DNA of 64,000 bases. It comes from Paenibacillus senegalimassiliensis (GTDB lineage Bacteria > Bacillota > Bacilli > Paenibacillales > Paenibacillaceae). The stretch's first letter is position 1; every line of letters starts with the position of its first letter. Below the pieces are notes generated by a model that was given only the letters and a program-made list of their open reading frames with translations, ran no database searches and was not told where the DNA came from. Shown here in pieces: positions 41,184 through 50,491 of the stretch. Position numbers and translations under genes: made by a program. The stretch covers positions 439,488-503,487 of the forward strand of contig NZ_LN909044.1 in the NCBI RefSeq assembly GCF_001486585.1. Reading direction: 5' to 3'.

Positions 41184-41897
41184 GTGAAAGCCTGTGCTTG
41201 CCAAACCCATACGACTCATCAAAATACCCCCTCATGCCTGGCCCATGTCCCGGTATTTACCGGACTACGCAGCAGCGAGGTAGAATTGCTTCATTCGGTT
41301 ATGCAGACTGCCCAATACCGCAAGGGAGAGCTGATTTTTCGGGAGGGAGATCGTTCTGAATCGCTGTACGTTGTCAATCGAGGCATCATTAAGCTGACCA
41401 AGCTGGAGGACAACGGCAAGGAGCATATTATTCGGCTACTGTTCCCTGGCGATTTCTTCGGGCAATTTGCTCTTTTGCAAGAGAAGCCACACTATGCCAG
41501 TGCTTATGCTGCCGATACTACCGGAGTTTGCCGGATACATCGGGGCGACTTTCTCGATATTTTACGCCGGGACCCGGACACGTCCGCCCGCTTTATGACC
41601 GCTCTCAGTACACAATTGGAGGAAGCTGATGCTTGGGCCGCGGTGCTGACGCTATTGGAAGCTGACCGCAGACTGGCCAAGATGCTACTGTACTTCCGCC
41701 AGAAAGCTGCTCCCACCTCTGATGCCTTCACGCTACCTGTGTCCAAGAAAGAATTAGCCGGACTGATTGGCGCTACGCCGGAGACGCTCAGCCGCAAGCT
41801 GCGTCAGCTTAGTGAAGGTGGCATTCTCTCGGTCGCGCGTCGCGAGCTCCGTCTCCTTGATGAGCCTGCCTTACACCGCTTGGCCGGGGAGGGCTAA
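41184..41897 (+). CDS. FNR-like transcriptional regulator (Crp/Fnr family)
   Basis: A 237-residue cyclic-nucleotide-binding-fold regulator. Cysteines 4, 6 and 18 near the N-terminus and Cys116 (TGVCRIHRGD) correspond in position to the [4Fe-4S] ligands of E. coli FNR, including its Cys122, rather than to the C-terminal cluster of Bacillus Fnr. The recognition helix GATPETLSRKLRQL keeps the E-x-x-S-R residues that read TGA/TCA in FNR and CRP sites. It should be an oxygen-sensitive regulator. GTG 41184 follows GGAGGGA. Candidate targets here are its own promoter, the V4R gene, the FNT channel and the TorD-like gene. Confidence 0.85.
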   Translation: MKACACQTHTTHQNTPSCLAHVPVFTGLRSSEVELLHSVMQTAQYRKGELIFREGDRSESLYVVNRGIIKLTKLEDNGKEHIIRLLFPGDFFGQFALLQEKPHYASAYAADTTGVCRIHRGDFLDILRRDPDTSARFMTALSTQLEEADAWAAVLTLLEADRRLAKMLLYFRQKAAPTSDAFTLPVSKKELAGLIGATPETLSRKLRQLSEGGILSVARRELRLLDEPALHRLAGEG

Positions 41898-41942
41898 ACG
41901 GCAGACTAGGTGCAAGCATATCACCAGCCATAAATAACAGCA

Positions 41943-41983
41943 AAACGGCGATGTAAGGACATAGTGTCCCTTGCATCGCCGTT
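41943..41983. terminator. Terminator between the FNR-like gene and the ABC exporter
   Basis: AAACGGCGATG and AAGGACA pair with TGTCCCTT and CATCGCCGTTT with small bulges. It serves the FNR-like gene and possibly the convergent exporter operon. Confidence 0.75.
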
Positions 41984-42087
41984 TCCTGTAGTTCCATCTC
42001 ATTTGCTATGCTACAAGCCATTCCTTTTCGCCGCCATGGAGTTATATCAGGCCAGCAGTGTCCGGCCAGCAACAGTCGGTCTGTAAC

Positions 42088-43989
42088 TTAACCTGCCTCG
42101 GGTTCAAATTCACCATGGGTGAATTGGCTGTTGTACAGGTCGGCGTAGAAGCCGCCCAGCTCCAGCAATTCCTCATGCGTACCTTGTTCAATGACCGAGC
42201 CATGATTCATCACCAGAATAAGATCGGCATCCTTGATCGTTGACAAGCGGTGCGCAATCACAAAGCTGGTTCTGCCCTTCATCAGTTCATTCATCGCTTG
42301 CTGGATATGCAACTCGGTCCGCGTGTCTACGCTACTGGTTGCTTCATCCAGAATGAGGATGGCCGGATCAGCCAAGATGGCGCGGGCAATGGTTAACAAC
42401 TGCTTTTGCCCTTGCGAGATATTGGAGGCTTCCTCATTCAGCACCGTGTTGTAGCCGCCCGGCAAGGTGCGGATAAAGTGGTCCGCATACGCCGTTCTTG
42501 CCGCACTGACAACTTCTTCTTCGGTAGCTCCTTCACGGCCATAGGCGATATTATCGCGAATCGTGCCATTAAACAGCCAAGTATCCTGCAACACCATGCC
42601 GAACAGGCTGCGCAAATCTCCGCGTCTCATCTGCGCGATACTCACACCATCTACGGTAATGGAGCCTGCGTTAAGCTCATAGAAGCGCATGAGCAGATTG
42701 ATTAGCGTCGTTTTCCCCGCTCCTGTTGGACCTACGATAGCAATGGTCTGTCCCTGATGGACGTTGATATTCATGTCTTCAATGAGCGGCTTCTCGCTGT
42801 CATACCCAAACCGCACGTGATCGAAGATCACATTGCCTTGAGGCTGCTTCAGCACAGCAGGCTTGGCTGCTTCAGGAACCTCTTCCTCTTCGTCCAGAAT
42901 CTCGAATATACGTTCCGCCGAAGCGACGGTAGATTGAATAATGTTGGCAATGTTCGCCGTTTGCGTAATCGGCATCGTGAATTGACGGGCATATTGGATA
43001 AAGGCCTGCACATCCCCGATCTCAATCGAACGCTTGGTCACCAGGATACCGCCAACCACGGAGATTAACACGTAACCGATGTTACCGATAAAGCTCATGA
43101 TAGGCATGATTACCCCGGAGATAAACTGCGCTTTCCAACCCGATTCATACAGCCGTTCATTGATTTCATCGAATTGCTCCAGCGACTTCCCTTCACGGCC
43201 GAAGGCCTTCACAATTTTATGTCCTGTATACATTTCCTCTACATGACCGTTCAGTTGCCCCAGCTCTTTCTGCTGACGAACGAACTGCTTCTGTGAACGC
43301 TTGGCAATAGAGGTAATGGCAATAATACTAATTGGCAAAGTCAATACTGCAATCAAGGTCAACAGTGGGCTGATTGACAGCATCATCACGATAACCCCGA
43401 TAATCGTCAGAATCGACGTAATCAACTGGGTTAAACTCTGCTGAAGCGTGGTGCTGATATTATCCACATCATTCGTGACCCGGCTCAAGATATCCCCATG
43501 GGTCCGAGCATCAAAATATTTGAGCGGCAGCTTGTTTAATTTCGTGTTCACGTCCCGCCGCAAATCGTATACCGTCTTCTGGGCCACACCGGCCATCAGA
43601 TACTGCTGGATATAACCAAAGAGAGCACTAAGCACGTAAAGTCCAATCAGAACCATAATAATCTGCCAAATATATTGAAAATCAATCTCCGCTCCCGGAA
43701 CTCCCTGGAACTTAGCCACAATGCCTTCGAACAGCTTGGTTGTCGCCTTCCCCATGACCTTCGGGCTAAGAATGCTGAATATTGTGCTTAAGATAGCCAT
43801 CACCATGACGGCGAATAAATAGAACCGATGCGGCTTCAAATACTGAATCAACCGCTTCAATGTGCCCTTGAAGTCCTTGGCCTTCTCTACCGGCATTGCC
43901 ATGCCTGGTCCTCCAGGGCCGCCCGGACCACCGTGTCTGCCGCCAGGTCCACCAAATCCGCGTTTTCTTTGTTTTTGTTCCTGGCTCAT
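42088..43989 (-). CDS. ABC exporter half-transporter with canonical NBD
   Basis: A 633-residue fusion of a six-helix transmembrane domain and an ABC domain. An unusual Gly/Pro/His-rich N-terminal tail (GGPGGRHGGPGGPGGPG) precedes the first helix. The NBD has GPTGAGKTT, the signature-like NISQGQKQ, and ILILDEATSSVD with the catalytic glutamate. Its partner, encoded just upstream with a 4-base ATGA overlap, has Asp in that place, so the pair forms a heterodimeric multidrug exporter like BmrCD or TM287/288. A MarR gene heads the operon and probably represses it. Substrates are unknown. Confidence 0.93.
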   Translation of the reverse strand: MSQEQKQRKRGFGGPGGRHGGPGGPGGPGMAMPVEKAKDFKGTLKRLIQYLKPHRFYLFAVMVMAILSTIFSILSPKVMGKATTKLFEGIVAKFQGVPGAEIDFQYIWQIIMVLIGLYVLSALFGYIQQYLMAGVAQKTVYDLRRDVNTKLNKLPLKYFDARTHGDILSRVTNDVDNISTTLQQSLTQLITSILTIIGVIVMMLSISPLLTLIAVLTLPISIIAITSIAKRSQKQFVRQQKELGQLNGHVEEMYTGHKIVKAFGREGKSLEQFDEINERLYESGWKAQFISGVIMPIMSFIGNIGYVLISVVGGILVTKRSIEIGDVQAFIQYARQFTMPITQTANIANIIQSTVASAERIFEILDEEEEVPEAAKPAVLKQPQGNVIFDHVRFGYDSEKPLIEDMNINVHQGQTIAIVGPTGAGKTTLINLLMRFYELNAGSITVDGVSIAQMRRGDLRSLFGMVLQDTWLFNGTIRDNIAYGREGATEEEVVSAARTAYADHFIRTLPGGYNTVLNEEASNISQGQKQLLTIARAILADPAILILDEATSSVDTRTELHIQQAMNELMKGRTSFVIAHRLSTIKDADLILVMNHGSVIEQGTHEELLELGGFYADLYNSQFTHGEFEPEAG

Positions 43990-45719
43990 GCGATCTCCTC
44001 CTCTGAAAGCTGCGAACGGACGATTTCCTGATAAACCTCACAGGTCTCCATCAGCTCGGTGTGGTTGCCGATGCCTACGATTTGACTTTCGTTCATAACA
44101 ATAATTTGATCGGCATCCAGCACCGTGCTCACCCGCTGAGCCACAATCATTACCGTGGACTCTTGGGTCTCCTGCTTCAACGCCGCGCGCAGCTTGGCAT
44201 CAGTCTTGAAGTCAAGTGCTGAGAAGCTATCGTCGAAGATGTAAATTTCCGCAGGACGCACCAGCGCCCGAGCAATGGACAAACGCTGCTTCTGACCGCC
44301 CGATACGTTGGTCCCGCCTTGAGCAATCAACGAATTAAAGCCTTCCTCCATATTGCCAATAAATTCGCTGGCCTGGGCAGTTTGTGCAGCATGGCGTACT
44401 TCCTCGTCGCTGGCGTCCTCCTTGCCATATCGGATATTTTCGCTTATGGTTCCGGAGAACAACACCGCCTTCTGTGGTACAAAGCCGATTTTGCTCCGCA
44501 GTTCCTCCTGCGTCAGATCACGAATGTCCACACCACCTACACGAACGCTTCCTTCCTGCACATCATAGAACCGGGGTATCAAGCTGATCAGCGTTGATTT
44601 ACCGGAACCCGTACCACCAATGATCGCCGTCACTTGCCCCGGCTTAGCGGTGAACGAGATATTCTGTATGGCAGGCTGCTCAGCACCCGGATAGCTGAAG
44701 GACACATTGTCGAACTCCACCAGACCACGTTGCCCTGCCTGGGTTGGATTCTTCCCAGTAACCGTGTCCTTGATGATCGGCTCCATGTCCAATACCTCAT
44801 TAATCCGCACAGCCGAAGCTGCGGCCCGTGGAATCATAACGAACATCATGGATACCATCACGAGGGAGAACATGATTTGCATCGCATATTGCAGGAAAGC
44901 CATCAAATCCCCTACCTGCATATGGCCCGCATCAATACGTAACCCTCCGTACCAAATAATGGCTACGGAAGATAAGTTCATAACCAGCATCATCACCGGC
45001 ATCATGAACGCCATGATTTTATTGACCTTGATCGAGGTATCGGTCAAGTCCAGGTTGGCTTCGTCAAAGCGCTTGCTCTCATAATCAGTACGGTTAAACG
45101 AACGAATGACCCGAATGCCGGTCAAGCTTTCGCGCATGACCAGATTCAACTTGTCTATCTTCTTCTGGATCGCTTTGAATAACGGCAGACCTTTTCTGGC
45201 GATGAGCCAGATTGTCAAGGCCAGTACTGGCAAGATGACTACAAGAATTAAGGACAGTGTAGCGTCCTTGGACACAGCCATCAGAATGCCGCCCAGACAC
45301 ATCATCGGTGCCATAACCATCATCCGCAGCATCATAATGAGCACCTGCTGGACCTGATTAATATCATTGGTAGTGCGTGTAATTAACGACGCAGTGCCAA
45401 TCTTGTCGAACTCCTCCAAGGAGAAGTTGGACGCGTGCTTGAAGACTTTGCCCCGCAGTAACTTCCCGAAGCCGGTGGCTGCCTTGGATGAGTAGAAGCT
45501 CGCCGCTACGGAACAGATCATGCCACCTAACGCCACAAGCAGCATCAAGCCGCCAACACGCCAGATATAAGGCGTATCTCCAGTCACTACCCCCTTGTCA
45601 ACGATATCGGCCATCAGTGTTGGTAAATAGAGTTCGGATAAGGTCTGGAAGAAGACCAACACCAGTACGGCCGCTACCACCCAGCGGTAGGGTTTCAAAT
45701 TACGGAAAAGTTTAATCAT
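43986..45719 (-). CDS. ABC exporter half-transporter with degenerate NBD
   Basis: A 577-residue half-transporter: six transmembrane helices in the first 320 residues, then an ABC domain with GGTGSGKST, NVSGGQKQR and IYIFDDSFSALD. In the last motif Asp replaces the catalytic Glu, the mark of the non-catalytic site in heterodimeric exporters. It overlaps the canonical partner gene in ATGA and follows the MarR gene by 20 bp. Together they should export drugs or toxic lipophilic compounds. Confidence 0.93.
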   Translation of the reverse strand: MIKLFRNLKPYRWVVAAVLVLVFFQTLSELYLPTLMADIVDKGVVTGDTPYIWRVGGLMLLVALGGMICSVAASFYSSKAATGFGKLLRGKVFKHASNFSLEEFDKIGTASLITRTTNDINQVQQVLIMMLRMMVMAPMMCLGGILMAVSKDATLSLILVVILPVLALTIWLIARKGLPLFKAIQKKIDKLNLVMRESLTGIRVIRSFNRTDYESKRFDEANLDLTDTSIKVNKIMAFMMPVMMLVMNLSSVAIIWYGGLRIDAGHMQVGDLMAFLQYAMQIMFSLVMVSMMFVMIPRAAASAVRINEVLDMEPIIKDTVTGKNPTQAGQRGLVEFDNVSFSYPGAEQPAIQNISFTAKPGQVTAIIGGTGSGKSTLISLIPRFYDVQEGSVRVGGVDIRDLTQEELRSKIGFVPQKAVLFSGTISENIRYGKEDASDEEVRHAAQTAQASEFIGNMEEGFNSLIAQGGTNVSGGQKQRLSIARALVRPAEIYIFDDSFSALDFKTDAKLRAALKQETQESTVMIVAQRVSTVLDADQIIVMNESQIVGIGNHTELMETCEVYQEIVRSQLSEEEIA

Positions 45720-45739
45720 TTCCCATCACTCCACATGTT

Positions 45740-46216
45740 CTAGTCTTTGTCTGCTTGATTGCCATTCACTTGTATTTCCATATACGTATAGACTTGCTCC
45801 AACAGCTCGCTAAGCTGGGTACTCTTCTCTGCCCCCAAATATTCAACGAGACCCATAAGCTCCTCGGATCGCTTCTTGGCCGTCTCGTGGAGTACGGCCC
45901 GACCCTGGTCGGATAACAGGACTCTTACCGCCCGCCGATCTTCCTCATCGTTGCGTCGCAGCACCAGTCCATGTTCCTCCAGGCTGCGAATCAGTGGCGT
46001 CACTGTGGGTGGAGCCACCTCTAACATCGCACTTAGCTCTGACACCTTCACACCGCGCTCATCCATCTCCAAGCCATGGGCAATTACGAATAAGAGCCGA
46101 ACTTCACTGGGCTTATATTTCACCGATGGCGACATCATCTGCCTCATATCCAGCTTCCGGAAGCGGTGGAACGCCTTAAGCAATCTATGTGCTTGTGGAT
46201 TCTCACCGATAAACAA
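45740..46216 (-). CDS. MarR-family transcriptional regulator
   Basis: A 158-residue winged-helix regulator. The recognition region KVSELSAMLEVAPPTVTPLIRSLEEHGLV and the wing RRNDEEDRRAVRVLLSDQG are typical. TTG 46216 is preferred as start because AAGGGGG lies about nine bases before it; the ATG at 46243 lacks a site. It heads the operon with the two exporter genes and probably represses it until a drug or phenolic ligand binds. Confidence 0.9.
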   Translation of the reverse strand: MFIGENPQAHRLLKAFHRFRKLDMRQMMSPSVKYKPSEVRLLFVIAHGLEMDERGVKVSELSAMLEVAPPTVTPLIRSLEEHGLVLRRNDEEDRRAVRVLLSDQGRAVLHETAKKRSEELMGLVEYLGAEKSTQLSELLEQVYTYMEIQVNGNQADKD

Positions 46217-46339
46217 GTGGCAAACCCCCTTTTTTATTTTCATTGTTTAATAATTAGCTATGCTATTATTTCGCATCCCTAATTATAAGAGGGTGAGATA
46301 GGCAAAATCAAGCGCCGTCAAAATTTGGACAATTATCGA

Positions 46340-46383
46340 CATAAAGAAACCGCAGTTCACAGGAAAAAACCTGACGACTGCGG
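46340..46383 (-). terminator. Terminator of the PdaA-like gene
   Basis: ACCGCAGT (46348-46355) pairs with ACTGCGGT (46376-46383) and AGG with CCT around an A6 loop; on the minus strand TTTCTTTATG follows. Confidence 0.8.
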
Positions 46384-46415
46384 TCTCCCACGACTTCGTA
46401 TTCTTATAGTGCTCT

Positions 46416-47192
46416 TTATAAATGCGGCTGTCCGAGTGCATCCAGACTCTTGAACTCGTACCCCTGCCGGTGTGCTTCGTCGATAATAGCGCCCAAGGCC
46501 TCTGCGTTGTCCTTCGATATAGCATGTAACAGTAGAACAGCCCCAGGATGGAGCTGGGATACTACCTTCTGGTAGGCATAATCGGCCCCCTTCTGGGCGT
46601 TAACGTCCCAATCCTTGTACGCAGCCGACCAGAAAACATTAATGTATCCGAGCTCCCGAGTGACTTGCAACGTACGCTCACTGAAAATCCCCCGTGGCGG
46701 ACGAAGATAGATCATCTCCGTTTGTCCCGTAACCTGGGCAGCAGCGCTCTTCACTTTCTCCAATTCCTCCCGAATTTGTTCATCCGAGATGGTGGTCATG
46801 TCTGGGTGACTCCACGAATGGTTCCCAATCAGATGGCCTTCCGCCCTCATCCGCTTCAGCAGCTCAGGCTGTGTCTTGACATAATGACCCGTCACGAAGA
46901 AGATGGCTGGCACCTTCTTGGCCTTCAAGGTATCCAGAATAGGCGCAGTATACCCGTTCTCATAGCCGTTATCAAAGGTAAGAAAGAGCTCCTTGCGTGT
47001 TGTATCACCAAGAAAGATAGCTCCGTTCTTGTCAATGATATCCTTGAATCCTTCCTCGTTAATGGAGGGCATCCGTCCCTCGACACTCTTCTTGAATCCG
47101 AAATGGTGAGCAACATCAGCCAGGGCTGAAGCCGGAGCTCCCTGGCCAACCAGCAAACCGGCCAACAACGAGCAGATCAAAGCAAGTTTCAA
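46416..47192 (-). CDS. Polysaccharide deacetylase, PdaA-type delta-lactam-forming
   Basis: A 258-residue secreted NodB-fold deacetylase. The N-terminus is a signal peptide (LICSLLAGLLVGQGAPASALA). The catalytic metal motifs read LTFDNGYENG instead of the usual TFDDG, plus GHLIGNHSWSHPDM and LRPPRG. The TFDNGYENG form is typical of PdaA, which removes the acetyl group from muramic acid to allow delta-lactam formation in spore cortex peptidoglycan. That suggests a sporulating organism. TTG 47192 is preferred after GAAGGGAG; a GTG at 47210 is in frame. Confidence 0.9.
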   Translation of the reverse strand: MKLALICSLLAGLLVGQGAPASALADVAHHFGFKKSVEGRMPSINEEGFKDIIDKNGAIFLGDTTRKELFLTFDNGYENGYTAPILDTLKAKKVPAIFFVTGHYVKTQPELLKRMRAEGHLIGNHSWSHPDMTTISDEQIREELEKVKSAAAQVTGQTEMIYLRPPRGIFSERTLQVTRELGYINVFWSAAYKDWDVNAQKGADYAYQKVVSQLHPGAVLLLHAISKDNAEALGAIIDEAHRQGYEFKSLDALGQPHL

Positions 47193-47256
47193 AGTTGGCG
47201 CTCCCTTCACATAATATCGCCCATACTATTTGCAGGAGAGGACAGAAATATGCAGA

Positions 47257-47311
47257 AAAATCCCCTGCCACGCCGCCGGGAACCAGGTCTCGAAGGCAGG
47301 TAGAGGATTTT
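47257..47311 (-). terminator. Terminator of the amino-acid permease gene
   Basis: AAATCC plus CCTGCC pair with GGCAGG plus GGATTT across a bulged stem; TTTTTC follows on the minus strand. Confidence 0.65.
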
Positions 47312-47333
47312 GCTTAATTCAACTTATACACAT

Positions 47334-48749
47334 TTATTTTCCAGCCTTGCGACTGGATTCTCCCGACAGTCCGCTATGCTTATAACCATAGCTGAAATAG
47401 ATAGCCAGTCCAATGGCCATCCAGATCAGGAAGGCAATCCAGGTAATACCCGGAAGACTGATTAGCAAGTAACCACAGGTTACCACGGCGAGCAGTGGAA
47501 TCCACGGCACCAATGGCACCTTGAAGGAACGCTTCAAGTCTGGCCGCGTGCGACGCAGGATAACGACACCTAGTGAAACGGAAATGAAGGCGAACAACGT
47601 CCCGATGCTGACCAGATCAGCCAGCTTGTTCAGTGGAATCAAGCCTGCAAAGATCGCAACCACGATTCCCGTCACCCAGGTGCTGCTCGACGGGGCTCCG
47701 GTCTTGGCATTCAGCTTGGCCAGCCGCTTAGGCAACAGGCCGTCACGGCCGATGGCATACAACAGCCGAGTTTGTCCGAACAAGAGCACGAAGAGTACGG
47801 TAGTAATCCCTACAATTGCCCCGAGTGAGATGAAGCCTGCTACCCAGGTTTGATTGATATACTGCAAGGCGAAAGCAACCGGATTCTTCACATCCAGCAA
47901 TTGATAAGGCACAATCCCGGTCAATACAGCCGTCACCAGCACATAGAGAATGGAGCAGATGACCAGCGACCAAAGAATACCGCGGGGTAAATCCTTCTGC
48001 GGGTTCTTCACTTCTTCGGCGGCTGTCGCCACCGCATCAAAACCAATATAAGACAGGAAGGCCGTCGCTGCCCCCGTCACCACCCCGCTGAAGCCAAACG
48101 GCATAAACGGCTGCCAGTTGCCTGGCTTCACGTAAAATGCGCCTACAACAATGAACAGAATGATAACGGCAATCTTGACGATAACCATAATCGAGTTCAA
48201 CCGGGACGACTCCTTGGAGCCCCGGGAGACGATGAAGGTTAACGTCAGCACGATCAGAATAGCCGGAAGGTCGACATATGTCCCGTTGGCCGGGTCAAAC
48301 GCGCTGCTGATCGTCGGAGGTATCGTAAAGCCAAAGCCCGCTATCAATCCCTGGAAATAACCGGACCACCCGCTCGCCACCATAGAGGCGGCAAAGCCAT
48401 ACTCCAGAATAAGATCCCAGCCGAGAATCCAGGCAATCAATTCACCGAAGGTTGCGTAGCTGTAGGTATAGGCACTCCCTGAGACCGGTACCATGGAAGC
48501 AAATTCGGCATAACACAAGGCGCAGAATGCACAGACAATTCCCGCCAAGGCAAAGGATAGGATAAGACCCGGACCGGCATGCTGCGCCGCGGCGACGCCC
48601 GTCAGTACGAATATCCCCGTACCCACCACGCAGCCTACTCCCAGCATGGTGAGGTCAAACACGCCCAGTTCCTTCTTCAAGCCGCCGGAACCGGCCGACT
48701 GCTTCTCCATAAGCATGGAGGCAATCGATTTTTTTCGTAAGAAGCTCAT
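47334..48749 (-). CDS. APC-family amino-acid permease (cationic amino-acid transporter type)
   Basis: A 471-residue membrane protein with about twelve helices. GVFDLTMLGVGCVVGTGIFVL contains the APC consensus of helix 1, and FLSYIGFDAVATAAEEVKNPQKDLP matches helix 6 and the following loop of the CAT/YfnA branch. It is a sodium- or proton-driven uptake system for amino acids. ATG 48749 with AGGGGAC upstream is preferred over a TTG-type start at 48782. Single-gene unit; exact amino acid unknown. Confidence 0.9.
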   Translation of the reverse strand: MSFLRKKSIASMLMEKQSAGSGGLKKELGVFDLTMLGVGCVVGTGIFVLTGVAAAQHAGPGLILSFALAGIVCAFCALCYAEFASMVPVSGSAYTYSYATFGELIAWILGWDLILEYGFAASMVASGWSGYFQGLIAGFGFTIPPTISSAFDPANGTYVDLPAILIVLTLTFIVSRGSKESSRLNSIMVIVKIAVIILFIVVGAFYVKPGNWQPFMPFGFSGVVTGAATAFLSYIGFDAVATAAEEVKNPQKDLPRGILWSLVICSILYVLVTAVLTGIVPYQLLDVKNPVAFALQYINQTWVAGFISLGAIVGITTVLFVLLFGQTRLLYAIGRDGLLPKRLAKLNAKTGAPSSSTWVTGIVVAIFAGLIPLNKLADLVSIGTLFAFISVSLGVVILRRTRPDLKRSFKVPLVPWIPLLAVVTCGYLLISLPGITWIAFLIWMAIGLAIYFSYGYKHSGLSGESSRKAGK

Positions 48750-48890
48750 GAAATATCTGTCCCCTAATGTCAATTTTAGCAAGTCATTTCGCTAATTATA
48801 GGCACCCTTCCTGAATTGTACAAGTAACCAACTCACATTTTGTATGTCAATATTCAAACAGAACTGCCAGACACACCCAGTCACAACTGC

Positions 48891-49790
48891 TTAGTTCTCC
48901 TCATCCCGGGGCAGCAAAACTTCTCTGGCAAAGCGAATCCATTCCCTCGTAGCGAAGGAAAGATAACGATCATCGCGCCATACAATGCCCAGCTTCCACG
49001 GGATGACTGGCTTGACGAGCGGAATAATTCGTACATTGTCGTCATCAATTTCGCGGCAAATCGTCTCAGGCAGCAGGGTAATGCCAAGCCCTACCGCCAC
49101 CATTTCACTGATTAAATCCCATTGTGAACTTTCATAAATAACGTGGGGCTGAAATCCGGCCTTGGCACATTCACTAATAATTCGGTCATGCAATGTAAAA
49201 TCCTCGCGAAACAGCACAAACCCATCCTGCGCTAACTCGGCCAAATCTGCACTGGCCTGCTCCGCCAAAGGGTGAGTAGGATGTACCACCAGATTCAACT
49301 TCTCCTCCACAAACGGGAAGTAGCTTAGTTCTTCCTCTACGGTAGGCAGTACGGCCACGCCAACATCAAGAGCTCCGCTGGCCACCCCCTGCTCTACCTT
49401 TTTCGCCCCATCTTCAAACAATTGAATCGTAATTTCGGGATAGCGCTGGTGAAATTCCCCGATAACCTTAGGAAAAAAGCTGGAGCCTACCATAGGAGGT
49501 AGTCCAATGCGGATATGTCCCTTTTTCATATTTCGCAAATCATCAAGTTCTGCCATCAGATTCTGGAAGGAGGTGACGATCTGCTGAGCCTGCGAGACGA
49601 TAATCTGTCCTGCGTCCGTCAGCTCGATCTTCTTGCCGACCCGATCAAACAGCACCACGCCCAGTTCTTCTTCCATCGCCTTCACCGTCTTGCTAATGGT
49701 TGGCTGAGTGATATACAAAGCTTGGGCGGCCTTCGTAAAGCTTCCTAGCCGAGCCACTTCAATCAGATATTGCATTTGCCGAATATCCAC
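48891..49790 (-). CDS. cidR: LysR-family regulator, CidR-like
   Basis: A 299-residue LysR-type regulator: winged helix in residues 1-60 (GSFTKAAQALYITQPTISKTVK) and a substrate-binding-like effector domain. It is divergent from cidAB, the arrangement known for Bacillus YwbI and staphylococcal CidR, where the protein activates cidAB in response to acetate or weak-acid stress. A MITE-like element begins 19 bp before its start codon, inside the leader or promoter. Start GTG at 49790 lies just after the AGGAG of CAAAGGAG. Confidence 0.88.
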   Translation of the reverse strand: MDIRQMQYLIEVARLGSFTKAAQALYITQPTISKTVKAMEEELGVVLFDRVGKKIELTDAGQIIVSQAQQIVTSFQNLMAELDDLRNMKKGHIRIGLPPMVGSSFFPKVIGEFHQRYPEITIQLFEDGAKKVEQGVASGALDVGVAVLPTVEEELSYFPFVEEKLNLVVHPTHPLAEQASADLAELAQDGFVLFREDFTLHDRIISECAKAGFQPHVIYESSQWDLISEMVAVGLGITLLPETICREIDDDNVRIIPLVKPVIPWKLGIVWRDDRYLSFATREWIRFAREVLLPRDEEN

Positions 49791-50110
49791 AGCCTTGCAC
49801 TCCTTTGTAGAGGTTGTTCAAAAAGTCGTCTTTCCAGAACGAAGCAGTTCGAGGAGTAAATTCGACATCGAATCTTGAATTCAGCCGGGCCTTCCGTTGC
49901 TCACGTAGATCTGTCTACGCTCCGCTACTCAGTCCCTAGCTTCATCCAACCTTCTTGGTCCTGAAAACCCGACTTTTTGAACACACACTATATACGTATT
50001 ATGTATCCATAACCAAATGGAATGCTAATCATTCAGTATATTCATTTTACTCATGAAAACAATCGGTGTAAGATTTCATTACCAACCATAAACAGAAAGG
50101 AGTTGCTCCC
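49791..50110. other. Divergent cidR-cidA region carrying a MITE-like copy
   Basis: About 320 bases; more than half is the inserted element at 49810-49982. The remaining part before cidA is AT-rich, without a recognised operator. Confidence 0.55.
49810..49982 (+). mobile_element. MITE-like element, copy 2
   Basis: A 173-bp non-coding element. GTTCAAAAAGTCG at 49816-49828 and CGACTTTTTGAAC at 49970-49982 form perfect 13-base terminal inverted repeats. The centre carries the small hairpin CGTAGA-TCTG-TCTACG. Outside the centre the copy at 14126-14324 is almost identical in the opposite orientation. No transposase frame is present. Confidence 0.82.
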
Positions 50111-50491
50111 ATGCATCGAATGAAAACGATTGGCAACATCATCCTGCAAGTCAGCATCCTGTTCTTTGTCTCCATTGCCATGAACGCTATAGCGGAGCTT
50201 CTCCATTTACCGATTCCCGGTTCGATTCTGGGGATTGCCGTATTATTCCTCCTCTTGAAGACGAAGGTCGTCAAGCTGTCGTGGATCGAGAAAGGTGCTA
50301 ACTGGCTACTAGCCGAATTGTTGCTCTTCTTCATCCCCTCCGCTGTCGGCGTGATGCAATATATTCCCTTGCTCGAAAGCGAGGGCCTGCGGATTTTGGT
50401 CGTTGTGGTCTCTAGCACCGTCATCGTGATGGTCAGCTCCGGGCTTATCGCCTCCCGCATCGGGAAACGAAAGGAGCGTCATACCTCATGA
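50111..50491 (+). CDS. cidA: CidA/LrgA-family holin-like protein
   Basis: A 126-residue membrane protein with four hydrophobic segments; PIPGSILGIAVLFLLL is the family signature near residues 37-52. CidA proteins act like holins and take part with CidB in export of pyruvate or in control of cell lysis. ATG 50111 follows AAAGGAG. It overlaps cidB by four bases (ATGA) and is divergent from a LysR gene, as in Bacillus ywbHG-ywbI. Confidence 0.92.
   Translation: MHRMKTIGNIILQVSILFFVSIAMNAIAELLHLPIPGSILGIAVLFLLLKTKVVKLSWIEKGANWLLAELLLFFIPSAVGVMQYIPLLESEGLRILVVVVSSTVIVMVSSGLIASRIGKRKERHTS

Noticed and set aside
41809-42072. 87-codon minus-strand frame after the FNR-like gene
   Set aside because: Overlaps the end of the FNR-like gene and its terminator; no binding site.
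50112-50127. cre-like sequence at the start of cidA
   Set aside because: Needs an extra base in the spacer and lies in coding sequence.
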